Shown one piece after another: positions 44,943-55,900 of a DNA stretch of 64,000 bases. Numbering within the stretch: the stretch's first letter is position 1; the number at the start of each line of letters is the position of its first letter. The notes beneath the pieces were generated by a model. That model was not told the DNA's origin, did not search any database, and was given only the letters and a program-made list of their open reading frames with translations. The DNA is from Omphiscola glabra (lineage: Eukaryota; Mollusca; Gastropoda; Lymnaeidae). The stretch spans positions 8,948,488 to 9,012,487 of the forward strand of contig OZ024806.1 in assembly GCA_964017045.1 (NCBI GenBank). Reading direction: 5' to 3'. A program made the position numbers and the translations under genes.

Positions 44943-45080
44943 TGGCGTAGCAGGTGATGGTTCCGCACACCAAGGGCGGGCCAAGTTCTTTTGCCACCCC
45001 CACCTTCCACGAAAAAAAAAAACAGTTGAATTTGACCGAAAATGCCGCTCTGCCAGAGAAATTTAAAGTTGCTTGACAAT
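44943..45080 (+). mobile_element. CAGTGGCGTAGC element, left end, second copy
   Basis: CAGTGGCGTAGCAGG, then GGGCGGGCCAAG and CCACGAAAAAAAA, parallel to 36433. Confidence 0.5.
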
Positions 45081-45135
45081 GTTTTGAGTTTGAAATATTT
45101 GGAGCATGAGGTAAACATTGAAAGACCAGTTAGAT

Positions 45136-45330
45136 CAGCGGTTCTCCACCTGTGGGTGGCGGAACCTTTGATGGTCGAACGACCCTTACACAGGAGTCGC
45201 TTAAGACCAACAGAAAACACATATTTATGAAATAGCACAGGAAATAATTTTATGGTTGGGGGGGGGGGGTCGCCACAGCATAAGAAACTACATTAACGGG
45301 TCACGGCATTAGGAAGGTTGAGAACCACTG
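45136..45330 (-). mobile_element. SPIN-like non-autonomous hAT, copy 4
   Basis: CAGCGGTTCTCCACC to GGTTGAGAACCACTG, with an 8-bp duplication AGTTAGAT/AGTTATAT (one mismatch). Confidence 0.88.
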
Positions 45331-45584
45331 AGTTATATGGAGAAAAAAAATTAAAAAGGTTAACATTAAATTATAAAAACATTAATAGTTTTGAAAACCG
45401 TTAAAATGGAACAAAATACAAAATATCTGTGTTTGTATTGCTTAGAGTTGTATGAAGCCATTCCGTTCTCTTGCTTCTGTGGCTAATGTCTATTTAATCT
45501 GAGTAGGGCTACTTCACTGATCTAACAGTTACTGTTGAACCCAGCTTTTACGCGATAATCGGCCCGATATAATAAATTGATTGT

Positions 45585-46262
45585 GTTAAAAGTGAGGTCA
45601 CGTTTAAATTGAAGTCGTGTTTTAAAGTGGGGTTGCGTTTAAATTGAGGTCGCCTTTAAAGTGAGGTCGCATTTAAAGTGAGGTCGATTTAAAATTGGGG
45701 TCGCGTTTATTGAGGTCATGTTAAAAGGGAGATCGCGTTTAAATTGAGGTCGCATTTAAACTGGAGTCGAGTTTTAATTAAGATCGCGTTTAAATCAAGG
45801 TCGTGTTTAAATTGAAGTCACATTTAAATTGATGTCGCCTTCAAATTAAGGTGGCGTTTATAGAAAGGTCTCGTTTAAAGTGAGGTCGCGTTTAAATTGA
45901 GGTCACATTTAAATTAAGGTCTTGTTTAAAGTGAGGTCGTGTTTAAATTGAGGTCGCGTTTAAATTGAGGTCACATTTAAATTAAGGTCTTGTTTAAAGT
46001 GAGGTCGTGTTTAAATTTGAGGTCGTATTTAACGTGAGCCACGTTTTAATTGAGGTCACGTTTAAATTGATGTCGCCGTCAAATTAAGGTCGCATTTAAA
46101 TTGAGGTCGCGTTTAAATGGATGTTGTGTTTAAATTGGGGTCGCATTTTAATTAAGGTCACTTTTAAAGTGAAGTTATGTTTAAATTGAGGTCATGTTAA
46201 GAGGGAGGTCGCGTTTAAATATCAGGGCGCGTTTAAAGTGATGTCGCGTTTAAAGTGCATGA
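45585..46262. repeat. 17-bp GAGGTCGCGTTTAAATT array, diverged
   Basis: About 40 copies, heavily diverged, with recurrent TCGCG/TCACA/TCATG variants. Confidence 0.92.
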
Positions 46263-46269
46263 GGTCGAT

Positions 46270-47159
46270 GTTCTTTTGGGGGTTCTACAATATAGCGTTG
46301 AGATTGGTCAAAGTGAGATGTCCTATTATACCCCATCGGACTTCGTTACATATAAGTTCGACTATTTCAGTTGCCTTCTGATTGTTTTGTCTGAGAATAT
46401 ATTATAGTTTATTTTCTACTAATTTTTTTTCCACGCTCGTCAAAGAACGTATGAAAATTCACATTCATACGCGAATGAATATACGAAATTTTGGTATCCA
46501 TGTTATATCCGAATTCTCGTTATAGCCGGGGGAGGAAGGGGGGGGGGCATTGTCCATTTGGAAGATACGACATAGAAATCAGTCATGACGGAAAAAAAGG
46601 TTGTTGTTTTTTTTCATTTAGATGCCCCAGCACGGAGCCAAATTTTTTTACCTAATGATTTAGAGATTAAATGATTAAATATTCTTGAATCCACCCCTCA
46701 CACAACAAGTAGAATTTCTCTTATGCCTCTATGCGGCAAGACTCTGGTCCGCTTTCGGTCGTTTCGTCATGCACACGTTTAAATAAAATTGTATAAACGA
46801 CTCGCCCTCGGCGCAATCTGAGACGCAGTGCATGACTTCCGGACGTTGTAAGTGGAACCTCAAAATTTAGAAAGATCTGCTTACATTTCACGATGAAGAG
46901 TCACGCTTACAAGCCGGTACTGACGACGTCCCCCATTCTTGGCCTTATTCCAGATCATTCCAAAGTCAGGGAGCACAGACTGGAGCTGGCCTGTCGCTGA
47001 TCGCCCTTTGACTAGCGTCGACGAGCCCCCGTAATGACATCTCCCTCTCATCAAATACTTCCGGGTTGGTCTTTTCCAAGGTTATAGGATCAAATGCCAG
47101 CTAACAAAAAATTCTCTAAGAAAATATTTGAGCTCTTTTCATTAAAGGTGTGTTGTACT
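46270..47159. other. Intergenic sequence, no gene recognised
   Basis: A moderately GC-rich, non-repetitive stretch at 46790-47060 lies among AT-rich sequence. No splice-consistent exon could be assembled from it. Confidence 0.4.
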
Positions 47160-47167
47160 ATTTATTC

Positions 47168-48057
47168 CAGGGGTTCTCAGACTGCGGCCTACGAGTTAGA
47201 TCCAGCTCACCCGGAGATCCTTAGACAGAACACTAACTATGGAAAATCACATTAACATGATTTGCAAGGTGATTTTTCTAGAGTTGCGCAGAATTAGTCA
47301 TATCATACCCTTCTTAACGTTGGATGCATCAAAGGGGATTATGTCTGCATTCGTGCTATCACGCATGGACAAGTGCAATGCTCTCATGGTGGGTCTTCCA
47401 GCTACGCTCCTGGATAAAAATTCAAAAAGCACAGAATAATGCGGCTCGCATTGTTCTTTGCAAGCGCAAATTTGATCATGCTAAAACACTTTTGAGAGAG
47501 ATGCATTGGCTCGCATAGAGTACAAAACTGCAACTCTGTGCTACCGCTGCTTGCATGACTTTGCGCCGTCCTATCTCAAAGCGCTCATGACGCCTTATGT
47601 ACCCACGAGACAACTCCGCTCGTCTGATAGTGGCAAACTCTAAATCTTGCGTGTTCGCCTTGAGACCTACGGATGGCGTACTTTCGCATTTGCTGGCCCA
47701 ACAATTTGGAACACCCTTCCTGTCACTCTCAGAAACAGCCAGACACTGGAGTCCTACAAAACCGATTTGAAAACACATCTATTTTGCAAACACCTGCTGG
47801 GGTGATGTTGTCTACCATCTTTTCCTGCAAGCTATTATCTCCTAGATGTATATTGGCTTGCGTTGTTTATGGTTGCAAGGGATGTAACACTTTGAATGGG
47901 TGTGCTCATATGTAGTTTTGTATTGTTGCGTTTTGTATTTTAATGTGGTAAAATATAGATTTTTTTTCATTTCTCTTTTAATGTGGTTGACTTTGTACCG
48001 CGCGTCGCACAGGTACCCCGGGTAATGAAATTGTTTTTAAAAGTTTGAGGACCCATG
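47168..48057. mobile_element. hAT element carrying a LINE fragment
   Basis: The ends CAGGGGTTCTCAGACT and AGTTTGAGGACCCATG are inverted. The target duplication is ATTTATTC/ATTAATTC (47160-47167, 48058-48065; one mismatch). Most of the interior is the LINE reverse-transcriptase piece at 47239-47805. Confidence 0.75.
47239..47805 (+). pseudogene. Broken LINE (CR1/L2-type) reverse transcriptase, C-terminal part
   Basis: Translation across three frames gives LTLDASKGIMSAFVLSRMD, then KAQNNAARIVLCKRK and LLREMHWLA, then IEYKTATLCYRCLHDFAPSY, TIWNTLPVTLRN and TDLKTHLF. The order matches the end of CR1/L2-like reverse transcriptases. Two frameshifts and an in-frame stop (after SSDSGKL) show it is dead. 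Confidence 0.85.
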
Positions 48058-48065
48058 ATTAATTC

Positions 48066-48857
48066 TGTTAACTCCACCTATGCCATTGGTTTTAGAATAT
48101 TATTATTAAGCTTTTTGTTTTCTTTTTTTTTTTAAATGCAAATCCTACATTGTTGACTGTTTCGAAATGAAGTGTAACAAACATACACAAAACACCAGCT
48201 AATTATCGTTTTTAAAAATGAAATTTGTGACTGTAATGGTGAAGACTTTGTAATAATAGTTTTAACAGATTGTATTTAAAGGGAGATAAAGTATCATTGT
48301 TTTTTAATCATTGAAGTACTGCAACGTCATCGAAATGTGTATGATATAGTCTGGGGTTAAATACATGACAATTTAAAATTATTAACATAGAAATACAACA
48401 TTGGTCACATACAAAATACAACATTGGTCACATACAAATTACAACATTCGTCACATAAAAAATGCAACATCGGTCACATAAAAAAATACGACATTATTCA
48501 CTTATAAATACTTCACTAGTGACAATCAAATTACAACATTGGTCATATAAAATATAATTTTAGTCACATACAAAGTACGTTAGTCAGAACTAAATACAAG
48601 AGGTCCTCGTTTTACGGCGGGGTTCCTTTGTTAAATGTCGACGTAACCTGAAACCCGTCGTAATTTGCTAAGCACTATACCGACGCGTAAACTAAACAAT
48701 ATGTACATGTATGTAAATTTATGTAGTAAAATACATATTTATGCATGTACATACATCACATTTAAGATATTAAAAACATATTTCGGATATTGCAATATAT
48801 ATAAATTATATTTAGATATCAAAAGACATTAAAACGTTTTTAATATATAAAATATCA
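48066..48857. repeat. AT-rich; GGTCACATACAAAATACAACATT repeats at 48380-48600
   Basis: About ten degenerate copies of a 20-23-base ACATTGGTCACATACAAA unit. The rest is AT-rich without a gene signal. Confidence 0.75.
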
Positions 48858-49090
48858 CTGTTAGACCACTGTCAGATCAGCATCACTGTCAGACGAGAAC
48901 GACTGTCAGGCCGGCACCACTGTCAGAACGGTACCGCTGTCAGAACGGTACCGCTGTCAGAACAGCACCACTTTCACACCAGCACCACTGTCAGATCAGC
49001 ACCACTGTCAGATCAGCACCATTGTCAGATAAGCATCCCTTTCAGACCGGCACCACTGTCAGATCAGCACCACTGTCACACCAGTATCAC
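48858..49090. repeat. 17-bp CACTGTCAGATCAGCAC array
   Basis: About 13 copies with point variation. Confidence 0.92.
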
Positions 49091-49150
49091 TTTGATGACA
49101 TTGTTAAAAGTGCGATTGAAGTTATGTTAACTAAATAAGTACTGGGCTAT

Positions 49151-49331
49151 TTATCACAATGAAGTCTACTTGTCACAATGAAGTCTACTTGTCACAATGA
49201 AGTCTACTTGTCACAATGAAGTCTACTTGTCACAATGAAGTCTACTTGTCACAATGAAGTCTACTTGTCACAATGAAGTCTACTTGTCACAATGAAGTCT
49301 ACTTGTCACAATGAAGTCTACTTGTCACAAG
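49151..49331. repeat. 19-bp TCACAATGAAGTCTACTTG array
   Basis: Nine to ten essentially identical copies, so a young array. Confidence 0.97.
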
Positions 49332-49461
49332 GAAGTGTGGACACTAAACGACGTCACGTTACTGAAGTGGCTTGGGCTGCTGGACGTGTGGGCTATTCCG
49401 TGAGCTAGCTAACAAACTTCCATGATGAAATAGTTCTTACTCGTGGCGTGCTAAAAATAAA

Positions 49462-49650
49462 TAGTCACCATCATCATCATTGGCACTACAGCCCATGTAG
49501 GTCGCTGGCCTGCTCCAGCACATTTGTATCATTCAAATCGATCCTTGGCTTTCCGCCTCCATGCGCTGACGCCCAGTTAATATAAGTTCTTCTCTACATA
49601 ATCAATCCATTTCATTGTTGGTCGACCAGTGAGCCGTCTGTCCTTAAGTT
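49462..49650 (-). mobile_element. LINE 3' end fragment with ATG/CAT tail
   Basis: The minus strand reads through GRPTMKWIDYVEKNLY, a stop, AWRRKAKDRFE and, in another frame, VLEQASDLHGL followed by ATGATGATGG. It is the same family as 2940-3075. Confidence 0.65.
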
Positions 49651-50234
49651 TCAGGAAAACCAACAGAACATTTAATTTTAAAAAAAAATTCTCCCTGGAA
49701 CGACCGTAAAATAAGGAACTCGTGTGTAGTGAGATTCGTCGAGTGTGGAGCACACATCGAACTGAGACACTGTAAACAGCTCTCTATGAAACTGAAAGAA
49801 AATATGATGGATAGGACACACGTGTAGCGAGGTAGCCCATACACAGGTGGTACCACACCAAAACATGGGGGACTCACGCCTCTAGGGCCACCATGCTTCC
49901 CATATGGTTAATAGCTATTGAAAGCTCTTTTGGCAGCTTAAAAATCTTTAAATTGCAGTCGAGTGCAAGTTTTTCTGGTTTTTGTAAACTATTGTTTTGA
50001 TACATCGGCTGTGATGATGATGATGATTGTTTTGATTTTAAAATCAATTCCATTTTTTTTGGGGGGTCAGCCTCGTCACACGTAGTGATGCTTTTTTTTT
50101 TCAAATATCGATGAAACCAACAAAAAAAAAAGGGGGGGGGGGGTTCATATAAAACTCATCCTTACCCCAAGCCTCACAATGAGATTGACAAAATAATGTT
50201 TTTCAATAATTGTCATATACTGCTTGCTGAGCCC

Positions 50235-50513
50235 CCCACACTAGCAAGGTATTCTTACCCACTCAACCTATTGTTTTCAGACGGGATAAAAACCAATGTG
50301 ACCTTCTGGGTCACAGACGTCCCTTCAGATGACCCTTCTCAAGTTGGGACTAAACCGTGTACAAGAGGCCGTTGTAGGACTTGCTCCTTATGTACTGGAC
50401 ATGAAATACATTGGCTTCACTAAGGGGACATTTACTAACAAAGAGGGCCTCGCGTGGATTAGTCGAAATGTAATAAATGTAACTGTTGGCCGAAGATACC
50501 TCTCCTATTAGAC
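50235..50513 (+). pseudogene. Penelope-like element fragment
   Basis: The frame reads FWVTDVPSDDPSQVGTKPCT, then RGRCRTCSLC and, after a frameshift, WISRNVINVTVGRRYLSY. The GTKPC...RC.TC and SRNVI...Y patterns are those of the linker and GIY-YIG start of Penelope-like retroelements. It is degenerate and short. Confidence 0.55.
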
Positions 50514-50534
50514 GGGTAGAAGGATATCTGATAG

Positions 50535-51270
50535 TTTCATGTGTATTCTACCATGTGTATTGTACCATGTGTATTGTACCATGGGTATGTTTATTGTATC
50601 ATGTGTATTGTACCATGTGTATTGTACCATGGGTATTGTACCATGGGTATTGTACCGTGAGTATTGTACCATGGGTATTGTACCATGCGTATTGTACCAT
50701 GGGTATTGTACCATGGGTATTGTACCATGTGTATTTTACCATGGGTATTGTACCATGGGTATGTTTATTGTATCATGTGTATTGTACCATGTGTATTGTA
50801 CCATGGGTATTGTACCATGGGTATTGTACCGTGAGTATTGTACCATGGGTATTGTACCATGCGTATTGTACCATGGGTATTGTACCATGGGTATTGTACT
50901 ATGTGTATTTTACCATGGGTATTGTACCATAGGTATGTTTATTGTATCATGTGTATTGTACCATGTGTATTGTACCATGGGTATTGTACCATGGGTATTG
51001 TACCATGGGTATTGTACCATGGGTATTGTACCATGGGTATTGTACCATGGGTATTGTACCATGGGTATGTTTATTGTAGCACGTCTATTGTACCATGTGT
51101 ATTGTACCATGGGTATTGTACCACGGGTATTGTACGATGTGTATGTTTATTGTATCATGTCTATTGTACCATGTGTATTGTATCATGGGTATTGTACCAT
51201 ATGTATGTTTATTGTATCATGTTTATTTTATCATGTGTATTGTACCTTGTGTATTGTACCGTGTGTATTC
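50535..51270. repeat. 14-bp ATTGTACCATGGGT array with about 176-bp higher order
   Basis: About 50 copies of the 14-mer. A distinct ATGTTTATTGTATCATG unit recurs at about 50584, 50761 and 50937, which shows higher-order duplication near 176 bp. The array resumes at 51392-51680. Confidence 0.95.
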
Positions 51271-51282
51271 TTTCTGTCCCAA

Positions 51283-51388
51283 AGACCTCTTCTGTGTCCC
51301 CAAACAAAGGAATTCTCTTCCATTACACATCCGCAATATAGCGACCATCACAGCCTTTAAAAATGCACTCAAAACACATCTCTAATAA
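51283..51388 (+). mobile_element. LINE C-terminal tail inside the 14-bp array
   Basis: It encodes RNSLPLHIRNIATITAFKNA then LKTHL and a stop, matching the WNSLP..lR....f...LKTHLF ending of CR1/L2-like LINEs. The 14-bp array continues on both sides. Confidence 0.7.
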
Positions 51389-51391
51389 TAT

Positions 51392-51680
51392 TTTACAATG
51401 GGTATTGTACCATGTGTATTGTACCATGTGTATTGTACTATGGGTATTGTACCATGTGTAGTGTACCCTGTTTATTTTACCATGTGTATTTTACCATGTG
51501 CATTTTAATATGGGTATTGTATCATGTGTATTGTACCATGTGTATGTACCATGTGTATTGTACCATGTGTATTGTACCATGGGTATTGTACCATGTGTAT
51601 TGTACCTTGTGTATTGTACCATGGGTATTGTACCATGGGTATTGTACCATTTGTATTGTAACATATGTATTGCACCGTGT
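51392..51680. repeat. 14-bp ATTGTACCATGTGT array, second part
   Basis: About 20 more copies of the unit seen at 50535-51270, ending in a C run. Confidence 0.93.
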
Positions 51681-51881
51681 CCCCCCCCCCCCCTTATCGA
51701 CAGAACGCATTGTGTATCATATATCAATATTTAAGTATCTATAGAGTCGAACTTCCCTCTCCCTGTCTGACTATTTTGGGCGATGTCTTGATCGGTTTTA
51801 TTAAATCGATCCGTTCTTATCTTCGTATGACGTGGATACAAGAAGCCGTTCCACTATATCTGTTCCTTTATGAATAGACAC

Positions 51882-51888
51882 TATAAAA
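51882..51888 (+). promoter_or_regulatory. Candidate TATA box of gene B
   Basis: CTATAAAAACAAGG lies about 310 bases before the untranslated part of gene B exon 1 (acceptor at 52191). The untranslated exon between them was not defined. Confidence 0.4.
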
Positions 51889-52191
51889 ACAAGGCAGAGT
51901 AGTGTTATGCACGTAATTTTTATCGTCGACTCTTCGAACTCAAAACATTTATGCAGTGTCGTTTCAAACATAACTAATTTACTTGATTTTAAATATACTT
52001 GCCCGCATTTAAATTTGATTTTTTTTTCTAAAAATATTTATTCTCTAATCAAAAAAATAAAATATTATTTTAAACAGAAAAAAAGACTGCATTTTTAAAT
52101 ACTGTTGACTTAAATATGTTGTTAAAACGTGTTTAAAGTTAAGAAAAACTAAGCAGTTGATTCAAATATTACTAATAGGATTATTGTACAG

Positions 52192-52252
52192 CGGATTAGG
52201 GTTTGTTTCGTAAAACATCTACAATAATTTAAAATGGCTCGCGTAACGCCAG
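52192..52252 (+). CDS. Gene B exon 1 with start codon
   Basis: Possible acceptor ATTGTACAG, about 40 untranslated bases, ATG at 52234 in a good context (AAAATGG), donor CAG|GTGAGA. The coding part is 19 bases: MARVTP plus one base. Confidence 0.7.
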
Positions 52253-52840
52253 GTGAGAAGTAAAATGATATTTTTATTTTTAAAGAAATTATTTACATTA
52301 TCATTTTTTGGGGTAAAATTATGTTTTTTTACATAAGTGTTGAGATGTCGATGATTTTGAAGGATATTTTTAAATGTTTTTATTTGATAGATGTGTTCCT
52401 CAGATTTTTGTAGGGTGGCAAAAAAAATCGCATTTCTGGCCGTGGTAAAGTGACTTGATCCGGAGGCACTAAACAAAGTAGTTGGGGTGTGAAAAGGTCG
52501 AATGACATGGAGCATTTTGTGTGTTCCAATTCACTGAGACGAGACCTACACACATCATTAGTAAGAAGATGGACACACCATAGAGAAAGCCCTGCGGGGG
52601 GTGCACGGGGGGGGCATGGGGGGGTGCACTTGGGTCACATGGGGGGGAGTGCGTAAGAGGGGGGGGGCGGGCACACACGGGGCCACTACTGAACGCCCAT
52701 TCACAATTAATGTGTCTGCTCTTACAAAAGGGGAAATAGCTCTGGAGGTTGAGTTTCACCGGATCGCTCACAAATGAAGCCAACTTAATGCACCTTAAGG
52801 GTACTCAACCGACTCTGCTACTTTATTTTTTAACTCTGTC

Positions 52841-52910
<70 letters not shown>

Positions 52911-55900
52911 TATGACAGAGTTAAAAAATAAGTAGCAGAGTCAACCGACTCTGCTACTTATTTTTAACTCTGTCATATTTTTTTTAAAAAAACAGTTTTT
53001 TAATGTTTAAGAAAGATTTTTAAAAATGTGTTTATAATTTTTATATCACGCTGCAACAGTTATTCACAGTTTGTCACATGCAAATTTCAGTTCTCTTGAT
53101 CGCGTCAATGGCCTTGGGTAAGTCACGTGTTTTTTAAATGTGAAACATATTGCTCTATTCAGAGGCGTAGCGAGGGGGGGGGGCAGGGGGGGGGGTACAT
53201 ATGTCCCCGGGCGTCAGGGTACAGGGGTGCCAAAATGAGGCTTACAACCTTACATTATAGTAAGTAAACAAGGGTAAAAAAAAAAAATCGGTCACAAGAT
53301 CGGTGCAGCGGCTCAGCAGACGTGTCATCTGACGGCCTACTTAATTTGGCGCATTTGCGTGCGTCAGTGGGATTAGAATTTAAATTGTTTTTCCTTATTC
53401 AATGTAATAGAAAAATGTGATTAAACGGGGGGGGGGGGGGGGGGGGTAAATTTTAAAGTTCGTCCACGGGCGCAAAACATCATAGCTACGCCTCTGGCTC
53501 TATTGTTCTCCACGTGACACGAGAGTAGTGTTAGTCATGCACGTATTAATTGCGCCATAACGAAACGAAAATAACTTTCAATTACACAATTGCAACAGGA
53601 TACTGTCACGTTGTGGGAAGTATTGTTGTTGCTATTGTAAGCTTTAAGGAAAACTGATATGAATATAAAAACACTTAGGAGGCGAAATTCGGGAGAGGGG
53701 TGGGGGACAACTGAAGAAACAAAATTTAGTACTTAATGTTGGAGTGTTCATTATTGGTTCTACTGATTCGCTGAAACATTTTTGTATCATGATTAACATA
53801 AATTTTGCCGCAAATGATCGTCAAAAAAATGTAACTTCTGCTTTTTCTTTCTTTTCCTCCTCAGTATTCTCTGCACCAATCGAAGGTATCAAATACTGTC
53901 TATTTTTTTTTAAACTGTTATATTATCTTAGCTTTTGTTCATGGCAGACTGGCTGGTAAAAATCTTTGGATGACTAACTGACCCCCTTCCCGTCAACCTA
54001 TCGATAACTGCGCTTAATGAGATTTTTAAAAATTTTGCTATGCAGTTGCGTTTGGTGTGGAGTGGTTTCATTTTGTCTTTCTAATAAATGTGTTTTTAAA
54101 AAAATCTTCGCTGTAAAAGCGGGTATAGTTCAATAGTAAATGAATATAGTTCGGGGGCGGGAAAAATTGTGCATTTGTGAACCTTAGGAGGGAAGCACTA
54201 ATTGGGATTCTTTCAAAGTGCTTTAATTGTATGCTTGTTTTGTCAAATTTTCTGCCCTACCCTTTATCGCTCGACATTACATTTTATTAAGGACTTATTC
54301 GGAAAGCTTTGTTTTTAGGGGGTTGTTTTAATTAATTTTTTTTTAATGCTAGAATTTGTTTTGTTTTTATTTTTAGTTGCTCTACTTTGAAATTCAGCAA
54401 CTCTCTAAGTTTTATGATCTAATCCGGCACCTTCCTTAATCAACGAAGTTCTTGTTAGATTTCAGCTAAAATAACTGGTTCAGTGATTTGAGTTCATTCG
54501 CACAATCATTTTTTAAAAAAAAACGGTCCCTTTCCAATCGTTCTGATATAGATCCAACTTTCACCACCTTCAAAACATCCGTAGCTGTAGCGATGACGTC
54601 ATGTACCCCTAAACCGTCTGTCACGGCTGTTGGTGACGTGTGTGTCAGAGTTCGAACGCGCATGGTTGAAGCAGACAGCCTTGCTTCGGCGTGCACGTAA
54701 GTAGCCCAAGTAGCTGTCCGTTGTTTGAAGGGTTATGAGACCTACACAACTCTATTAAAAGATAGATTAAAATTTCAGGTAAGCTTGGATTATACGGCGC
54801 GCGGTAAGAGGGGTCGTTCACAAATTACGTCACGCTCAGGGGTGGGGCGGGGAGTGGGGTCGAGAATTTGTGACACTTCGTGACAGTGGAGAGGGGTGGT
54901 CACAAATTTGTGACGTCGCGTTTTTTTTTTTTTTAATTTTAAACTAAATTTTCTTATTTGGAAAAATCGTTATTCAATTTACTTTAAAAACATTAATTTG
55001 AGTTTGAAATTGCCTCAGGTATTATAGGTACCATACGAAAAATGAGGCAAAAACTGTTTTGGCAATTGTACATTCGGCTCGGGGAGGACTTCGTTGTTTT
55101 GCGTCATAGATTTCTAATAATACAACATCTTAATCCGTTATGGGGAAAATATTAAAGAATAAAATAAAATCTTAGTTTGATTATGAAAATTGTATGTATG
55201 TTTTGATTTTTTTAGGTGTGGCGTGACACTGGGAGGGGGGTGAATTTGAGAATTTTTGTGACGGGGGGGTGTCTAAAAAGGTCATTTTCGGCGTGACGTA
55301 ATTTACGAGCGACCACTAATAGTTTAGTCCGTGCCCAGCCCAATTATTCGATTGGCGGGAGTGCATTTCCGTTTACTCACACACAAGAGTTCTCAGTATC
55401 GTACAAAGGAAACCGTCCAAATTCTGGTATAAAAATTATATTTTAAAATGTACCGAATGTCCAACTATTCAATGTTTATCCACAGAGTTCTCCCCACGTT
55501 TACCATCTGCATGACCAGCAACTGCGCAGCTAGTGTCAATTTGAGTGAAGCGCTGAGAGGACTGAAGAGCACATGTGGTGAGGATCATTATAAAATTGAT
55601 TCTCGGTTTGTGGCAAGATTAGTATAGTCATAAACACTCACCTCAGGGGAATTCTGAGACGACGAAGTGTCTTTAAACCACTTCAACTCAGACTTAAATT
55701 ATTGTATTTCTGTCGCTCTCACTACATACAATCTAAAACTCTCTCGCACATATCAATCTTTTTTTTAGACCTTATAAAGCTTATAAATAATTACAATTTA
55801 TGACATATGCTAGTATTTTAGACGAATTCGTGTGATTTATAAGATAACAAATCATGATCATTTAAAACGCTATAACAAGGCTGAACGATAATAAATGCAC

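Noticed and set aside
50486..51744. Cys/Tyr-rich open frames up to 273 residues
   Set aside because: Translation of the ATTGTACCATGGGT array; all three frames are open for the same reason and there is no splice or start context.
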